Notes under the pieces: generated by a model
The model's database searches: none
Told to the model about the DNA's origin: nothing
The model's input: only the letters and a program-made list of their open reading frames with translations
Program-made: the position numbers and the translations under genes
Shown: in pieces, positions 1 to 10,231 of the stretch
How positions within the stretch are numbered: position 1 is the stretch's first letter
Layout: each line of letters opens with the position of its first letter
Source of the DNA: Miscanthus floridulus
Lineage: Eukaryota > Streptophyta > Magnoliopsida > Poales > Poaceae
Assembly: GCF_019320115.1 (NCBI RefSeq)
Contig: NC_089582.1
Coordinates: 118,938,657 to 119,002,656 of the forward strand
Direction of reading: 5' to 3'
Length of the DNA stretch: 64,000 nucleotides

Positions 1-206
1 CACTACTCCAACGAATTTATTAAGTCTAATTAATTCGTCGTTAGCACATGTTTACTGTAGCACCACATTGTCAAATCATGGATTAATTAGACTTAAAAGA
101 TTTATCTCGTAAATTAGTCGCAAACTGTATAATTAATTTCGTAATTAGTCTATATTTAATACTCCATACATATGACAGCGGACTAAAGTTTAGACCAAAC
201 ACCCCT
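1..206. mobile_element. MITE remnant (5' end outside window)
   Basis: AT-rich sequence with the look of a very common grass MITE: a 'TTAGTCGCAAACTGTATAAT' type core, then 'TAGTCTATATTTAATACTCC', ending in 'AAAGTTTAGACCAAACACCC'. The other end lies outside the window, so terminal repeats and target duplication cannot be tested. It ends 100 bp before the start codon of the first thaumatin-like gene and so forms most of the visible upstream region of that gene. I found no convincing TATA box between it and the ATG. Confidence 0.6.
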
Positions 207-305
207 AAGTCGGCACATGATTGCATCGACCCCGCCTACAAACTCCAAACAAATCAAGAACGAAGCACCGAGCGGTTGACCTAGCGTGCACTCCAGCTTT
301 CCACA

Positions 306-1614
306 ATGGCAATCCATCTGATGCTTCCCATTTCTATCCTTCTGAGCTCACTCTCAGGTACGCCGCCGACGCCCTTGATGGTCAGTCGCTAGCTTTTGCA
401 TGTGTGGCGCCCGATGACACGAAGCATACATACGATCCTTCCTTACGATGCCGTGTTTGCGGTGTTTGCTGCGTTGTGCAGGGGCCGTGGTGTCCATGAC
501 GACGTTCACGCTGACCAACTCCTGCGGCTACACGGTGTGGCCGGGGCTGCTGTCGAGCGCGGGCTCGCCGCCGCTGCCCACCACGGGCTTCGCGCTGGCG
601 CCGGGGGGGTCGCGCACCGTGGACGCGCCCGCGGCGTGGTCGGGCCGCATATGGGGCCGCACGCTGTGCGCCGCGGACGACCAGGGCTCCGGCCGGTTCG
701 CCTGCGCCACGGGCGAGTGCGGGTCGGCGACGGTGGAGTGCGCGGGCGGCGGGGCCGCGCCGCCCATCACGCTGGACGGCGCTGGCGGGAACGATTTCTA
801 CGACGTGAGCCTGGTGGACGGGTCCAACCTGCCGATGGTCGTGGTGCCGCAGGGCGGCGCCTCCGGGCCCACCTGCGGCGCCACGGGGTGCCTGGTGGAC
901 CACAACGGGCCGTGCCCCGCCGACCTCAGGGTGGTGGGCTCCGACGGCGCCGGCATCGCCTGCAAGAGCGCGTACGGGCGGCCCCAGGACTGCTGCAGCG
1001 GCGACTACGGCACCCCCGCGACGTGCCAGCGCTCCGCCAGCTCGCAGTTCTTCAAGAACGCGTGCCCGCGCGCCTACAGCTACGCCTACGACGACGCCAC
1101 GTCCACCTTTACCTGCACCTCCGGCACCGCCACTTACCTCATCACGTTCTGCCCAAGCATCTCCAGGTAACGAAGCCAACAACCAATAAGATCATGCATT
1201 TTTGGTATGAATGGAGCAAATGATCGATCAAAGAACATGCATGCACATGATTTAACGTTTATCATTGAAGTCTCAAATGCGTGTGGTTGACACAATGACA
1301 AGTCGTGTCGCGTCACGCCCAAGTAAACGTTGCATGCAAACTCACCTCACTGCCGTTGCCTTGTCTCTAACTCAACTTTTTGTCTGCATTGCACCAGCCT
1401 CAAGTCGTCCGTGAGCAGCAGCAGCGGCAGCACGAACCCGGCCGGCCTGCCTCTGGTCAACGACACGGTCTCCTTCGCCGGCCGGGGAGACGGGTCCTCG
1501 TACCCGTACGCCTACGCGTCGGCGCCATCCAGGTCGGCTCCATGCGCCCTCGCGCTCGCGGCCGCCGCGTTCACGTGGCTCTGCGTCGCCCCGCGCCACC
1601 GGCTGCGGTTGTAG
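306..1614 (+). CDS. Thaumatin-like protein 1 (PR-5 family), three exons, C-terminal hydrophobic tail
   Basis: Exons 306-357, 482-1166 and 1398-1614 join in frame to 317 codons. Introns are GT-AG in phase 1 and phase 2. Exon 1 encodes a hydrophobic signal peptide (MAIHLMLPISILLSSLS), so the protein should be secreted. Exon 2 is the thaumatin domain, starting TTFTLTNSCGYTVWPG and containing FYDVSLVDG, SAYGRPQDCC and AYSYAYDDATSTFTC, ending in ITFCP. Exon 3 adds a Ser-rich linker, a PLVNDTVSFAG motif and a hydrophobic stretch (ALALAAAAFTWLCVA), then a basic end (PRHRLRL). The tail resembles a GPI signal, but the basic end is not canonical. Only 15 of the 16 family cysteines are present: the CxSAC cysteine is missing in a stretch three residues shorter than in the paralogue. 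The family signature also has GEC for GDC, and TLDG replaces the usual TLAEF, losing a conserved acidic-cleft glutamate. Family members are apoplastic defence or cell-wall proteins. Function of this divergent copy is inferred only. Confidence 0.88.
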
Positions 1615-2330
1615 AGCGAGCAAGGCCACGCGCCATGGACCGTCCCCCCGCCGCCCCGCGTGCACCGCCCACGCCCAGCGCCGAGGCACAGGGGCACGGC
1701 AGCCCTCGTGCAGGTGCAGCCGCGCGGGCGCCCATCCCGGTCGGCCTGGACGCTTTGACCTCGGGCCGTATTGCTAACTGTATAGATTATTATTAGTTTA
1801 TTTCGGATCGATACTGTAGCAACACTGTAGCCGGAGCCGGAGGAGAAAAAACGAGCTTCTCCTCCCTCAGAACGGCTCTGTGAGAGAGAAAACGAAGAGA
1901 GAGAAAACCGGCTCTGATAAACAATGTCCGCACAAGGCGAGAACAGTGTCGCAGCCGAGGGAGCCAGAGCCGCCCGGAGCTGCACCAAAGAGGGCCTAAT
2001 TTGTCGTTGCCTTCGGTACAGGTACAACACCGTGTTTGATTATCTGATCCGATCTGGTGGCTCCGTTGGAACTTGTCGCCGAGAGAGACGCCGAGTAGCC
2101 GATGCACAGAACAGAAAGCTCTGAGTAGTAGACTGATCCTTGAACATGACGTTGAATCCAACATCGAGTCTCGTCAGGTTGTCGGCGGATGCCATCGTAG
2201 CAGACCGAGTTGCCGGTGAAGCAGATTGATTCCGTCGCCGAGTGATATCGAGCCTGTCAGGCTACTGAAGTACGCCGCTGCAGGAAGTAAGTTGCCACGA
2301 GCGGCGTCCATCTTAATACCCTACTCCTGT
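1615..2330. other. Intergenic; no gene recognised
   Basis: This is the 3' flank of the first thaumatin-like gene. The stretch 1800-2240 has purine-rich and 'GGAGCCGGAGGAG' type sequence reminiscent of decayed grass MITEs, but I could not pair terminal repeats. Short open frames on both strands have no recognisable domains. Confidence 0.4.
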
Positions 2331-2640
2331 GGTCTGTTGGATTGTATTGGCTATTGTATGATATTGCGTAAGTTTAGAGGGGGTCCCTGTCCGCCTTATA
2401 TAGTCCGGGGGCCCTGTTCGCCTTATATAGTCCGGGGGTAAGGTTATAAGTCGGTTAGATCTGAGAGATAATAGAAAAGTAATAACAGATTACAGGAATC
2501 ATGGGATCATACGTATCTAACAGATCTCGTAGTATCTTCGGGATATCTTTCCCGGTGTCTTGCGGGAGGCGCCGAGCAGAGTCGTGCTCCGCAAGGCTTT
2601 GTCTTGTGGGCTGGGCTGCCCCTGGGGGCGCAGCCCATAT
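2331..2640. mobile_element. LTR-like fragment with duplicated TATA segment
   Basis: Contains two near-identical tandem segments of about 28 bp, each with 'CGCCTTATATAGTCCGGGGG' (around 2388-2439), followed by sequence resembling the transcribed part of a gypsy LTR. The TATA-like motif and context resemble the Tat-type LTR at 38276-38679. Exact ends were not found, so this could be a solo LTR or a fragment. Confidence 0.35.
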
Positions 2641-2862
2641 GGTCTGCTGTGGATATCCGGGGTCGTACCCCCACCCATATACAGCGACACCTGCATCCCC
2701 GTGAGGCGAGACGTCCACAGACCTGTACTTTGGCGTGGGACAGACAATGAGGTTTTTATTACCCTCAAACCTAAAATTCGCCCCGTTGGGGTTCGAACTC
2801 AGGACCTGAGGGGTGCCGCCAAAATCCTCTAACCAGTCCGACTAGAGGTCCTTTGGCAAGAA
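2641..2862 (-). mobile_element. tRNA-derived SINE-like element
   Basis: On the minus strand, starting near 2855, a tRNA-like head reads 'CCTCTAGTCGGACTGGTTAG' and is followed about 35 bases later by 'GAGTTCGAACCCC', a good Pol III B-box. The first part is a weaker A-box. Downstream is a body including 'CTGTCCCACGCCAAAG' and 'GCTGTATATGGGTGGGG', which I recognise as a recurring grass SINE-type body. The 3' end merges into the LTR fragment on the left, so the element is probably truncated or inserted in it. It cannot fold as a functional tRNA. Confidence 0.45.
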
Positions 2863-2867
2863 CAGTA

Positions 2868-3066
2868 TAAAGTAACTCCTAAATCAATGTTTAAATTAAA
2901 ATACCGACAATGCTATTGTGAAACATAATATAAAGTACCCCTATTTTTACATATAAATATGCCATCACTAGAAATTAACCCAGAATCTGCATATAAATTG
3001 CCTACTTTATTGTCATCAAGGAAATATCCTATATGCAGTAGCTGTCCCAGATGTAGATGAGAGTGA
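2868..3066. repeat. Direct repeat, copy A
   Basis: Starts 'ACAGTATAAAGTAACTCCTA' and runs through 'TAAATTGCCTACTTTATTG'. It is repeated about 680 bp to the right (3543-4040), where the second copy is split by a MITE. The family is not recognised. Confidence 0.6.
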
Positions 3067-3145
3067 CCCATTTGCTATTGGGCCTCCTCTGTGGCTTCAT
3101 TGCATCATCGCTTCGTTAGGCATCCATTGAGGAAAAGGTTTATTA

Positions 3146-3351
3146 GGGCCTGTTTGGATCTTATTTTTATATTGAGGAGGAGAATTCTGATTAAAAAAAC
3201 AAGAGATGATTGGATCTCATTCTGATAGTTATTATTGTCTTTGTATAGTAAAAAAAATCCACATAATATATTTAGGGTAGATAGGTGGATTCTAGATCTC
3301 ATTCTTAATTTTCTACCTCATTCTTGTTTTTTTAGAGATCCAAACGTGGTC
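3146..3351. mobile_element. MITE with GTTTGGATC terminal repeats
   Basis: The left end GGGCCTGTTTGGATCT and the right end AGATCCAAACGTGGTC are imperfect inverted repeats over about 16 bp, enclosing about 200 bp of AT-rich non-coding DNA. Flanking triplets are TTA and TTG, so a 3-bp target duplication is possible but imperfect. It lies between the two copies of the direct repeat. Confidence 0.65.
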
Positions 3352-3542
3352 TTGATTTAATGATCCCAAAAACCTCATGACTAAATAATGTTGCAGCCTT
3401 TACCATCTACGAACAAATAAATCTTTCATGTTAATGATCACAAGACATGCTAGAACAAAATAATCAAAAAAATACTAAAATAAAATACCTGGCGCTATAT
3501 TCATCATTGATAATAGTAATCATGAAGGTTGCCCACTTCCAC

Positions 3543-4040
3543 CCTCTAGCCTTATGAATAGTATAAAGTAACTCCTAAATCAATAATGCCTAAATTAAAA
3601 TATCTGTCAGTGCCGTTATAGAAAATAATCTAAAGTACCCATGTTTTACATATAAATAAGCCACAATTTGAGCATCTCCAAGAGACTCTCCATATCTTTC
3701 CTAGATGCTAGGAATATAGATTTTGGTGAAAAACTACCCTCCAACAATTTTTCTATATGGTCATTCAAATATAGCCATATTTTATTCCGGATTTTTCGCT
3801 AGCCAAAAATAGAAGACGAGAATGGCTCTATAGAGTACGCACGAGATATAAAAAACTGTTGGAGAGTGAAAAGATATAGAAAGTGATTTTTATGAAAATG
3901 TCTCTTCAAACGATGATTTAGATAGTGAGATTTAGAAAGGCTCTTAGAGATGCTCTTAATTAGAAAGTAACCCTAAATCTGCATATAATTTGCCTACTTT
4001 CGCGGTCATCAAGCAAATATCCTCTATGTAGTATTATATA
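3543..4040. repeat. Direct repeat, copy B, split by a MITE
   Basis: 'AATAGTATAAAGTAACTCCT' matches copy A. The match breaks at about 3669 and resumes after 3956 with 'CTAAATCTGCATATAATTTG', which is the next part of copy A. The break is filled by the MITE at 3670-3955, so copy A shows the pre-insertion arrangement. Confidence 0.6.
3670..3955. mobile_element. MITE with GAGCATCTC terminal repeats (Tourist-like)
   Basis: The left end GAGCATCTCCAAGAG and the right end CTCTTAGAGATGCTC are inverted repeats with one mismatch, 286 bp overall, AT-rich and non-coding. The type resembles PIF/Harbinger-related MITEs common in grasses. The target duplication is not clear. Confidence 0.7.
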
Positions 4041-6095
4041 TATTTCTAAATTAATTGCTACTGTCACTACTAATTTAGAATAACTAACTTAATGACGCAT
4101 GCATGATGTGTGTCATCATATGTACCACCATATACACGTATACATAAAATAAAATTGATTAGCATATTAATTTTCAATTCGAACACAATAGCCAAACATA
4201 GGTTTCAACTAATAAGCACGCCAAATACACGTGGAGGTGCGATACAAGAGGAAAAATGAATAGGGATGGGGAAACATATACAGAATAACCGGTAAGTAAA
4301 GTCTATTAGAGCCATATAGAAAAGACTACATGCCTACATGGTATATATGAGTACTGAGTGTTGTAGAAGAGTGGTACCAAATAAATGTTAGGTTTGGGCT
4401 CATAACATTAATGTCTCTTTGATCCATTAGCCCGAGTACTGTGTGCAAGTATGGACTATGGATTGATGGACGAGTACCTGAAATGCACCAACAACTCCTT
4501 TGCGAGATAAAAAGAGCCGGGCACTAGAGTAGCTAGCCATGGGTCCCTGTGGTGGATCAGCAGCATCTTGCGGGGTAAACTAAATTATCTGTTGCCAGCG
4601 TCTATCCACGGCAGGAAGGAATAGCAAGAAAAATGGAGACCCCGGATAACAAAAAACAAACACGCTGACAACCCCGTGGCCCCCACCATCACCATCACCA
4701 TCACCTAGAACTGGCCGCCGGGCAGGCCAGAGATCACCAGACGAAATTGAAAAGAGGATGCACTGAAGCGCAGATGTGCAATGCCGGCATGGCAAACGTA
4801 ATCTCTTTATATCCAGGCGAAAAAGTGCCTTCCAAATCTTTCTGCTTTTCGTTTGGTCCATGCATATGCACACTCTTTTTTTTTTTGCGAGGATGCACAC
4901 GCACACTTTGATTTGTTTATCACTTTGCTTGACATGGCATCGACATATACTGTCATCATCTCACCAGAAGCTGCATTCTACCACATGACACACAAAAGCC
5001 TGTAATAATTCATCTAGAATTTGAATGACCAATCGCACTTTCTGCTGTTCTTTATACTAAAATTACTTGGTGCTCGAAGAAGCCGTAGTATTTGCCTTGC
5101 CGTTGCCGCAGTCATGTGGAGATCGCGTGGACTCCACATCAGCAGCGCCGGGGCATTGACCTGTGAGCGTTGAGAGTTGAGACACGTTAATTAAAGCTTA
5201 AAGGCCCAGGTGGTGAAACAGTGGTAGGGCAAGAACCTGTGCTGGCGATAAGATAGCAGTGATCCTCTTTTGAGCGCCCTCTTTTTGACGTGATCTGATC
5301 CGTTGATACTTTCCCCCTGCAATGCGCCCAAGAACACAGGAGGAGCATATCTGTCTAGCTACATGCAGCATCGATCGTTAAATTAGCAGCAGCATGGGCA
5401 ACTATTTGCAGGTCAAACGAATCTGTCCCATGCATTTCTCCTCCTCGACAAGCAAAGGATTTCCCAGTGCTTAGTCTGTAGTGACAGGTTCTGAGGGGAC
5501 ATAAAACGAGCCATATGCAGATAAGATAGAAGATTGGGGATTGGGGGTATGCAAAGTTGGGACCTGCTTCTTGCCAATTTGCCATGGTGGACGCCTGGCT
5601 GGACTTTGGCAATGCCAATGCAGTTCGAGAACAGTGGAGACTGACACACGAGATGTCTCCGGCCTTTCCCCTGTTTCCTCTTTTCCTTTTCGTTCTTTCC
5701 TTTTGTGTGACAGAAGAGAGACGAAGCCGGAAAAAAGGTCCAAGGAGATAGTATTAGTGCCTAATCTCTTATCCGATATGTATGTAGATCATCTTGGGCG
5801 CTTTACACGGCAGCAAATTGTGTGCCGAGGTTGGTGTGCCCGTGTGCTTCCTTTTGCTTCCACCTGAAGACAAAGGAAATGCTGTAGTGTAGACCGGAGG
5901 CCCAGGGGAGAGAAGAAGAAGAAAAAAAGACAGACAGATTAACCGAGGATTCACTCAGCAGGCAAGTCAATTCTCAGCTGTTTCATCGTGGGTGCTGCTG
6001 GACAGGGATATGTTCACACGAAACTGAGAAAACGAACAATGTTCAGCTTAGCATTCTTGGCCATGCCTGAATGGTATTCTTGTGCTACGCTTGTT
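4041..6095. other. Intergenic; no gene recognised
   Basis: AT-rich non-coding DNA with a short CATCAC microsatellite at about 4684-4704. Short overlapping open frames at 5355-5867 on both strands have no recognisable domain and look like chance. Confidence 0.4.
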
Positions 6096-6214
6096 GGCTT
6101 GTTCGCTTGTTGGTTTCAGCCAGCCCAAACCAGCCAGCCAACAGTGTTTTCCTCTCACAACAAACCAGCACCAGCCAGCCCAAACCAGCCCAGAAACCAA
6201 CCAGCGAACAAGCC
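6096..6214. mobile_element. 119-bp MITE with 22-bp terminal inverted repeats
   Basis: The left end GGCTTGTTCGCTTGTTGGTTTC and the right end GAAACCAACCAGCGAACAAGCC are inverted repeats with one mismatch. The interior repeats CCAGCC motifs ('ACCAGCACCAGCCAGCC'). GTT flanks both sides, a possible 3-bp target duplication. Confidence 0.75.
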
Positions 6215-8697
6215 GTTTGACACATTTCGGCAGGCAGGCAGTTGGTTCACCACTATTAGGGATTTATGCCAATGATCTTTTGAAAAGAAAAGGGATTTAG
6301 GCCAGCACCCAGAGCATAACTTGAAATTTCCGTAAAGCCTAGAAGATTCCAGCTTGACTTATTGCCGATGAGTAAATGCTAGAGTGACGTCTGAATTCCA
6401 AACTGGGCATCGAGAAGAAGCAGTCGAAAAAGGAAGATGATTTCTGGCATTCCAAACTGGGCCTCAGGATTGTACATTTGTAATTGTAAACCGTAGAAAT
6501 CTGTAAACTGAAGTCGGTCGCGAGTCGCAACCATCCTGTGTGTGTGTGCGCGCGCAAGGTGAAGGTGGGAACACATCATTCTCACGCGAAAAGGTACGGA
6601 TCGTACGTACCCTGCTGAAATATCTGGAACGAACGAGCTTTTCATGTTACTGAGCTGCCACACACGGTGGAAACAGCAGCAGCAACAAAAGAACACACGG
6701 TACGGTGGAAAGAGCTCCCCGGCGATACTACTGCAGTACTGCTGCTCTGGAAACCAGTAGTTGTCCGGCCGGGACGCACGAACGTTCAACGAATCTTGTA
6801 CACTGCTCCAGAAAATCACCGCAGCGTCCAGCACCGATCCAACGTTGCACGACCACGACGTATGCCAAGTCGCCACGGGTGCTCTCTGTCACACGTTCGT
6901 ACGTGTACATCCCGAGAACGATGCTCTCTCGCTGGTGCTACCATGCCCCCCTGCAGCCGACACTCCACCCAAACCACGTATACTCATCCACGTACTTGTC
7001 GTCGTCTTGGTTCCACAGCAGGCAGTCGTGCAGAACTGGTGCTCTGACGCCGATCGGAAAGTCAGAGATCAGGCTCCTGAGCAAAGCCGGAACAAGGCGC
7101 CTGCTCCGACGGAGGCTTTGGCGTCACCAGCTCGCTTTTGCAAATGGGTGGTGCCGGGCCGAATTCGCCATGGGATGGGCGTTGCTCCAGCGCGACAAGG
7201 CAACGGCAGGGCGAAAGCCGGCGAGCGCCACGCCGGAATGGAGCCGAGCAGCAGACGCCAGACGAGGCCCGCGGGGTGAGGTCACCGCGCCGATCGCGAG
7301 CATTCACGCACGCGCCTGTCCACCGACGACAGACGGACGCAGGGAAGACTCGTCACCCGTCAGTACTGCGCTGAGAAAACGAAAGCTCGTCGGGGGCGTC
7401 CAGACGAATACTATGTCTGAGTGCCCCCACGGAAACGAACCATCGTGGGATCGTCTGCCTGCTGAGCGCCGATTCGTCTTCTCGTCTACCAACCGCTACG
7501 CCATGCTGCTTCGTTTGTATGGTACTCCTATCTACCACGTTACAGGCATGATGACACTCCTAGCAAGTCATCACTTTTCCCTTTTTTTTTCTTTCAGAAT
7601 TGCTATCTTGTGCCCGGTTGTTTCATCCGGCTCCAGCACCCTGATTTCTGGCCGTGCGATCGCATCAGCAGGCAGGCGTGGGGACCGATAGATGCATTGC
7701 AGTCTTGCAGAGGGAGAAGGGCAACCGCATGTAGCCGCGCGTCAGGAGGCAGGCGGGGACCGATTTACAGTCGACGGGTGGCATCCTATGTGCGAATTAT
7801 TGCTGCGGGTTGATTTCATACCTGAGAAAAATACTATTTTAATTAAAAATTTATGATTATTTACGACCAAATGAGTAGGGTGAAAGAGAGAAAGGGCGTG
7901 GGGCCCATGCGCATGCGCGTCAGTAGCAGGCGGCGCATGCAGCCGCTAACACAAAAGTTATCGCTGTAGAGGAAACGCAAAAAACCGATAAAGATGCTAA
8001 CAACCAGGCCACACCTAGAAGCCTATGCTGGCACTTTTTTTTTTCTTTTGCTGTTATTTTGTATTTTTCTTTTCATTTTGTCTAATTTTGTTTTTAGTTT
8101 ATCTTTGTCAATTTCAGTTTTATTTATTGCTTGTCGATTTCAGTTTCATTATTTCAGTTTTTCTATTTTCAGTTATTTGAGTTTGTTTTCTTTTTTTCAG
8201 TTTTCAATCAAATTTTTTATTTCTTAGTTTCAGTTTTCAGTCACATGTGATGATATCCTGGTTTGTGAACACCATACGTGATGACTTCCTCCAAACGTTT
8301 TCAAATTTTTACCACCGCATATGCATGTGATATCACGACATCTCGCCAAGTTTCATGATTTTCGGGATTCGTTTGAATTTTATAGAATTAAATAACCACT
8401 CGCACGCAAGTTCGCGACGTTGCCCCGTGAGCACGTTGATCGAAATTTGGAGACAGTTCCTAGATTTAGCATAAAGTGACACTAACAAACAAGAATAACA
8501 TTTTTGAAATGGATCAAAACTATTATTCGATGCACCTGCAGTTCAAACCTACATTTTTCGAAAAATTGCAAGAAAACGAAATAAAGTGAAGAAATATAGC
8601 AAACAACAATGAAATTGTGCCAAATTTGAACATATTGTTCATGGTACAAATACAAATCTAAGAAAAAAAATTGGTGGCAAAAAAACAAAAAAAAATT
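6215..8697. other. Intergenic; GC-rich block, then T-rich block
   Basis: The 6500-7800 part is relatively GC-rich and holds a 328-codon open frame (6705-7691 +) with no recognisable domain. Its Arg/Ser/Thr-rich composition and equally open overlapping frames suggest chance. From 8030 to 8240 is a T-rich, TTTTCAG-rich stretch. From about 8245 the sequence may already belong to the CACTA element on the right, but no CACTA terminus was found. Confidence 0.35.
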
Positions 8698-9065
8698 ATT
8701 TTGCCGAGTGCCAAGGTTTGGCACTCGACAAAGTGAATATTTTGCCGAGTGCTAGCCCTAGGCACTCGGCAAAGCCAAGACAGGATTTTTTTTAATTTTT
8801 TATTTCGCCGAGTGCTAGATCGGGGGCACTCGGCAAAATACTTTCTTTGCCGAGTGCCCCGGATCTGGCACTCGGCAAAGAGGTTTGAAATATAAAAAAA
8901 AACCGGACACACGCACACACACCACGCACACCACGCACACACCACACACGCACACACACGCGCGCGCTCGCCCCGCCGCCGCGCCGTAGCCGCCGCGCCG
9001 CCGTCGGCTCCCTGCGTGCCCGCGCGCCTCGGCCCCGCGCCCGCCGCGCCCGCGCGCCCGCAGTA

Positions 9066-9265
9066 GGAAGGAGGAGGAGGTAGGAGGAAGAGGAGGAAGG
9101 AAAGGAGGAAGGAGAAGAAGGGGAGGAGGAAGAAGAAGAAAGAGAAGGGAGGAGGAGGAGAGGAAGGAGAAGGGAGGAGAAGGAGGCAGGGGAGAAGAGA
9201 GGAGGAGGGGAGGAGAGAAGGAGAAGGGGAGAAGAGGAGAGGAGGAGAAGAGAGGAGAAGAAAGG
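9066..9265. repeat. 200-bp purine (GGA/GAA) tract
   Basis: Nearly uninterrupted A/G on the + strand, made of irregular GGAGGA and GAAGAA units. It sits in the untranslated leader of the CACTA gene, after a CA-rich stretch at 8905-8962. Confidence 0.85.
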
Positions 9266-10231
9266 TGCCGCCTCGGTTCGTCGACCCTCACGCCGTAGCG
9301 GTCGTCCCCGTTGTCGTCGCCGGCCCTCGGTCTTCGCATTCTCGCTGGCAAGGTATGCCCTAATGTTAGTATTAGTTAGTAAGTAGTAGTGTTAGTAGTA
9401 GTAGTTAATTAGTAGTGTTAGTATTAGTTAGTAAGTCGTAGTGACAGTAGTAGTTGTAGTTGTTGTTCATAGTTTTAGTGTTAGTAGTAGTTATTGTTGT
9501 ATGTATGTGGTTGATGGCCTTCGTGCCTATGTTTGGTATACATGTGGTTGTTGGCCTTCGTGCCAATGTTTTCTGCAGGTTTTGGGAACCTCTCTGTGCA
9601 GGGGAGGTGTTGCCGAAATTTTCAATGGAGTCTAACCATTTGCCTTTTCTTTGCAGGACGAGGACCGTTGGGAGGCACTCGGCGACCCCGATTGTCTTCG
9701 TCGGCGTTGCGGTTCTACCTGCACCGCGTCGCCTCGCCACTGCAGCGACTCGCCACCGCCCCACTAGCCTGACCTCACCGACACCCTAGGTATAACCCAT
9801 CTTCCATACTTGTATCTCTTGTAACCCCAGTTAGGCGTCTCCCGTCCAAAAGAGATACGGTCGTTGGTATGCAAATCTTTGCATACCAAATTCCGTACCT
9901 GTTTCGGATTGTCCACGTTTTTTGGATAGCCCACGGATGCGTAGATGGGTTGGTTTCCGTGGCCCGCTCCTGTCCGAGACAGAGTTTTGGCACCACCTCC
10001 TCGTTGTTCTCCTAATACACAATCTCCCTGCCAGGACGTGTATCGGGAGAACAGCGAGGAGGTGCTGCCGAAATTCTGTCTTGGATTGGAGCGGACCATG
10101 GAAGCCAACCTCATCTACGCATCCTCGGGTGGGATTAGGACCTATTCTTCACCTATTAGATGTATAGTAGGAACGCCTTGTGGATTTACCTGTAGTTTTT
10201 ATTACTCGCTTACATATGCATGTGCCAAAGG

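Noticed and set aside
382..1182. Long minus-strand frame opposite TLP1 exon 2, and the similar one at 14073-14852 opposite TLP2
   Set aside because: They are GC-rich shadows of the thaumatin-domain exons: Arg/Ala/Gly-rich with no motif, while the sense strand shows the full family pattern.
2775..2856. tRNA gene on the minus strand
   Set aside because: The B-box is good, but the sequence does not give tRNA arms or an anticodon loop, and SINE-like body sequence follows. Called SINE-like instead.
8480..8484. CACTA at 8480-8484 as the left terminus of the CACTA element
   Set aside because: The bases that follow (ACAAAC) do not match the inverse of the right end candidate near 13184 (GTCAAA), so terminal repeats are not supported.
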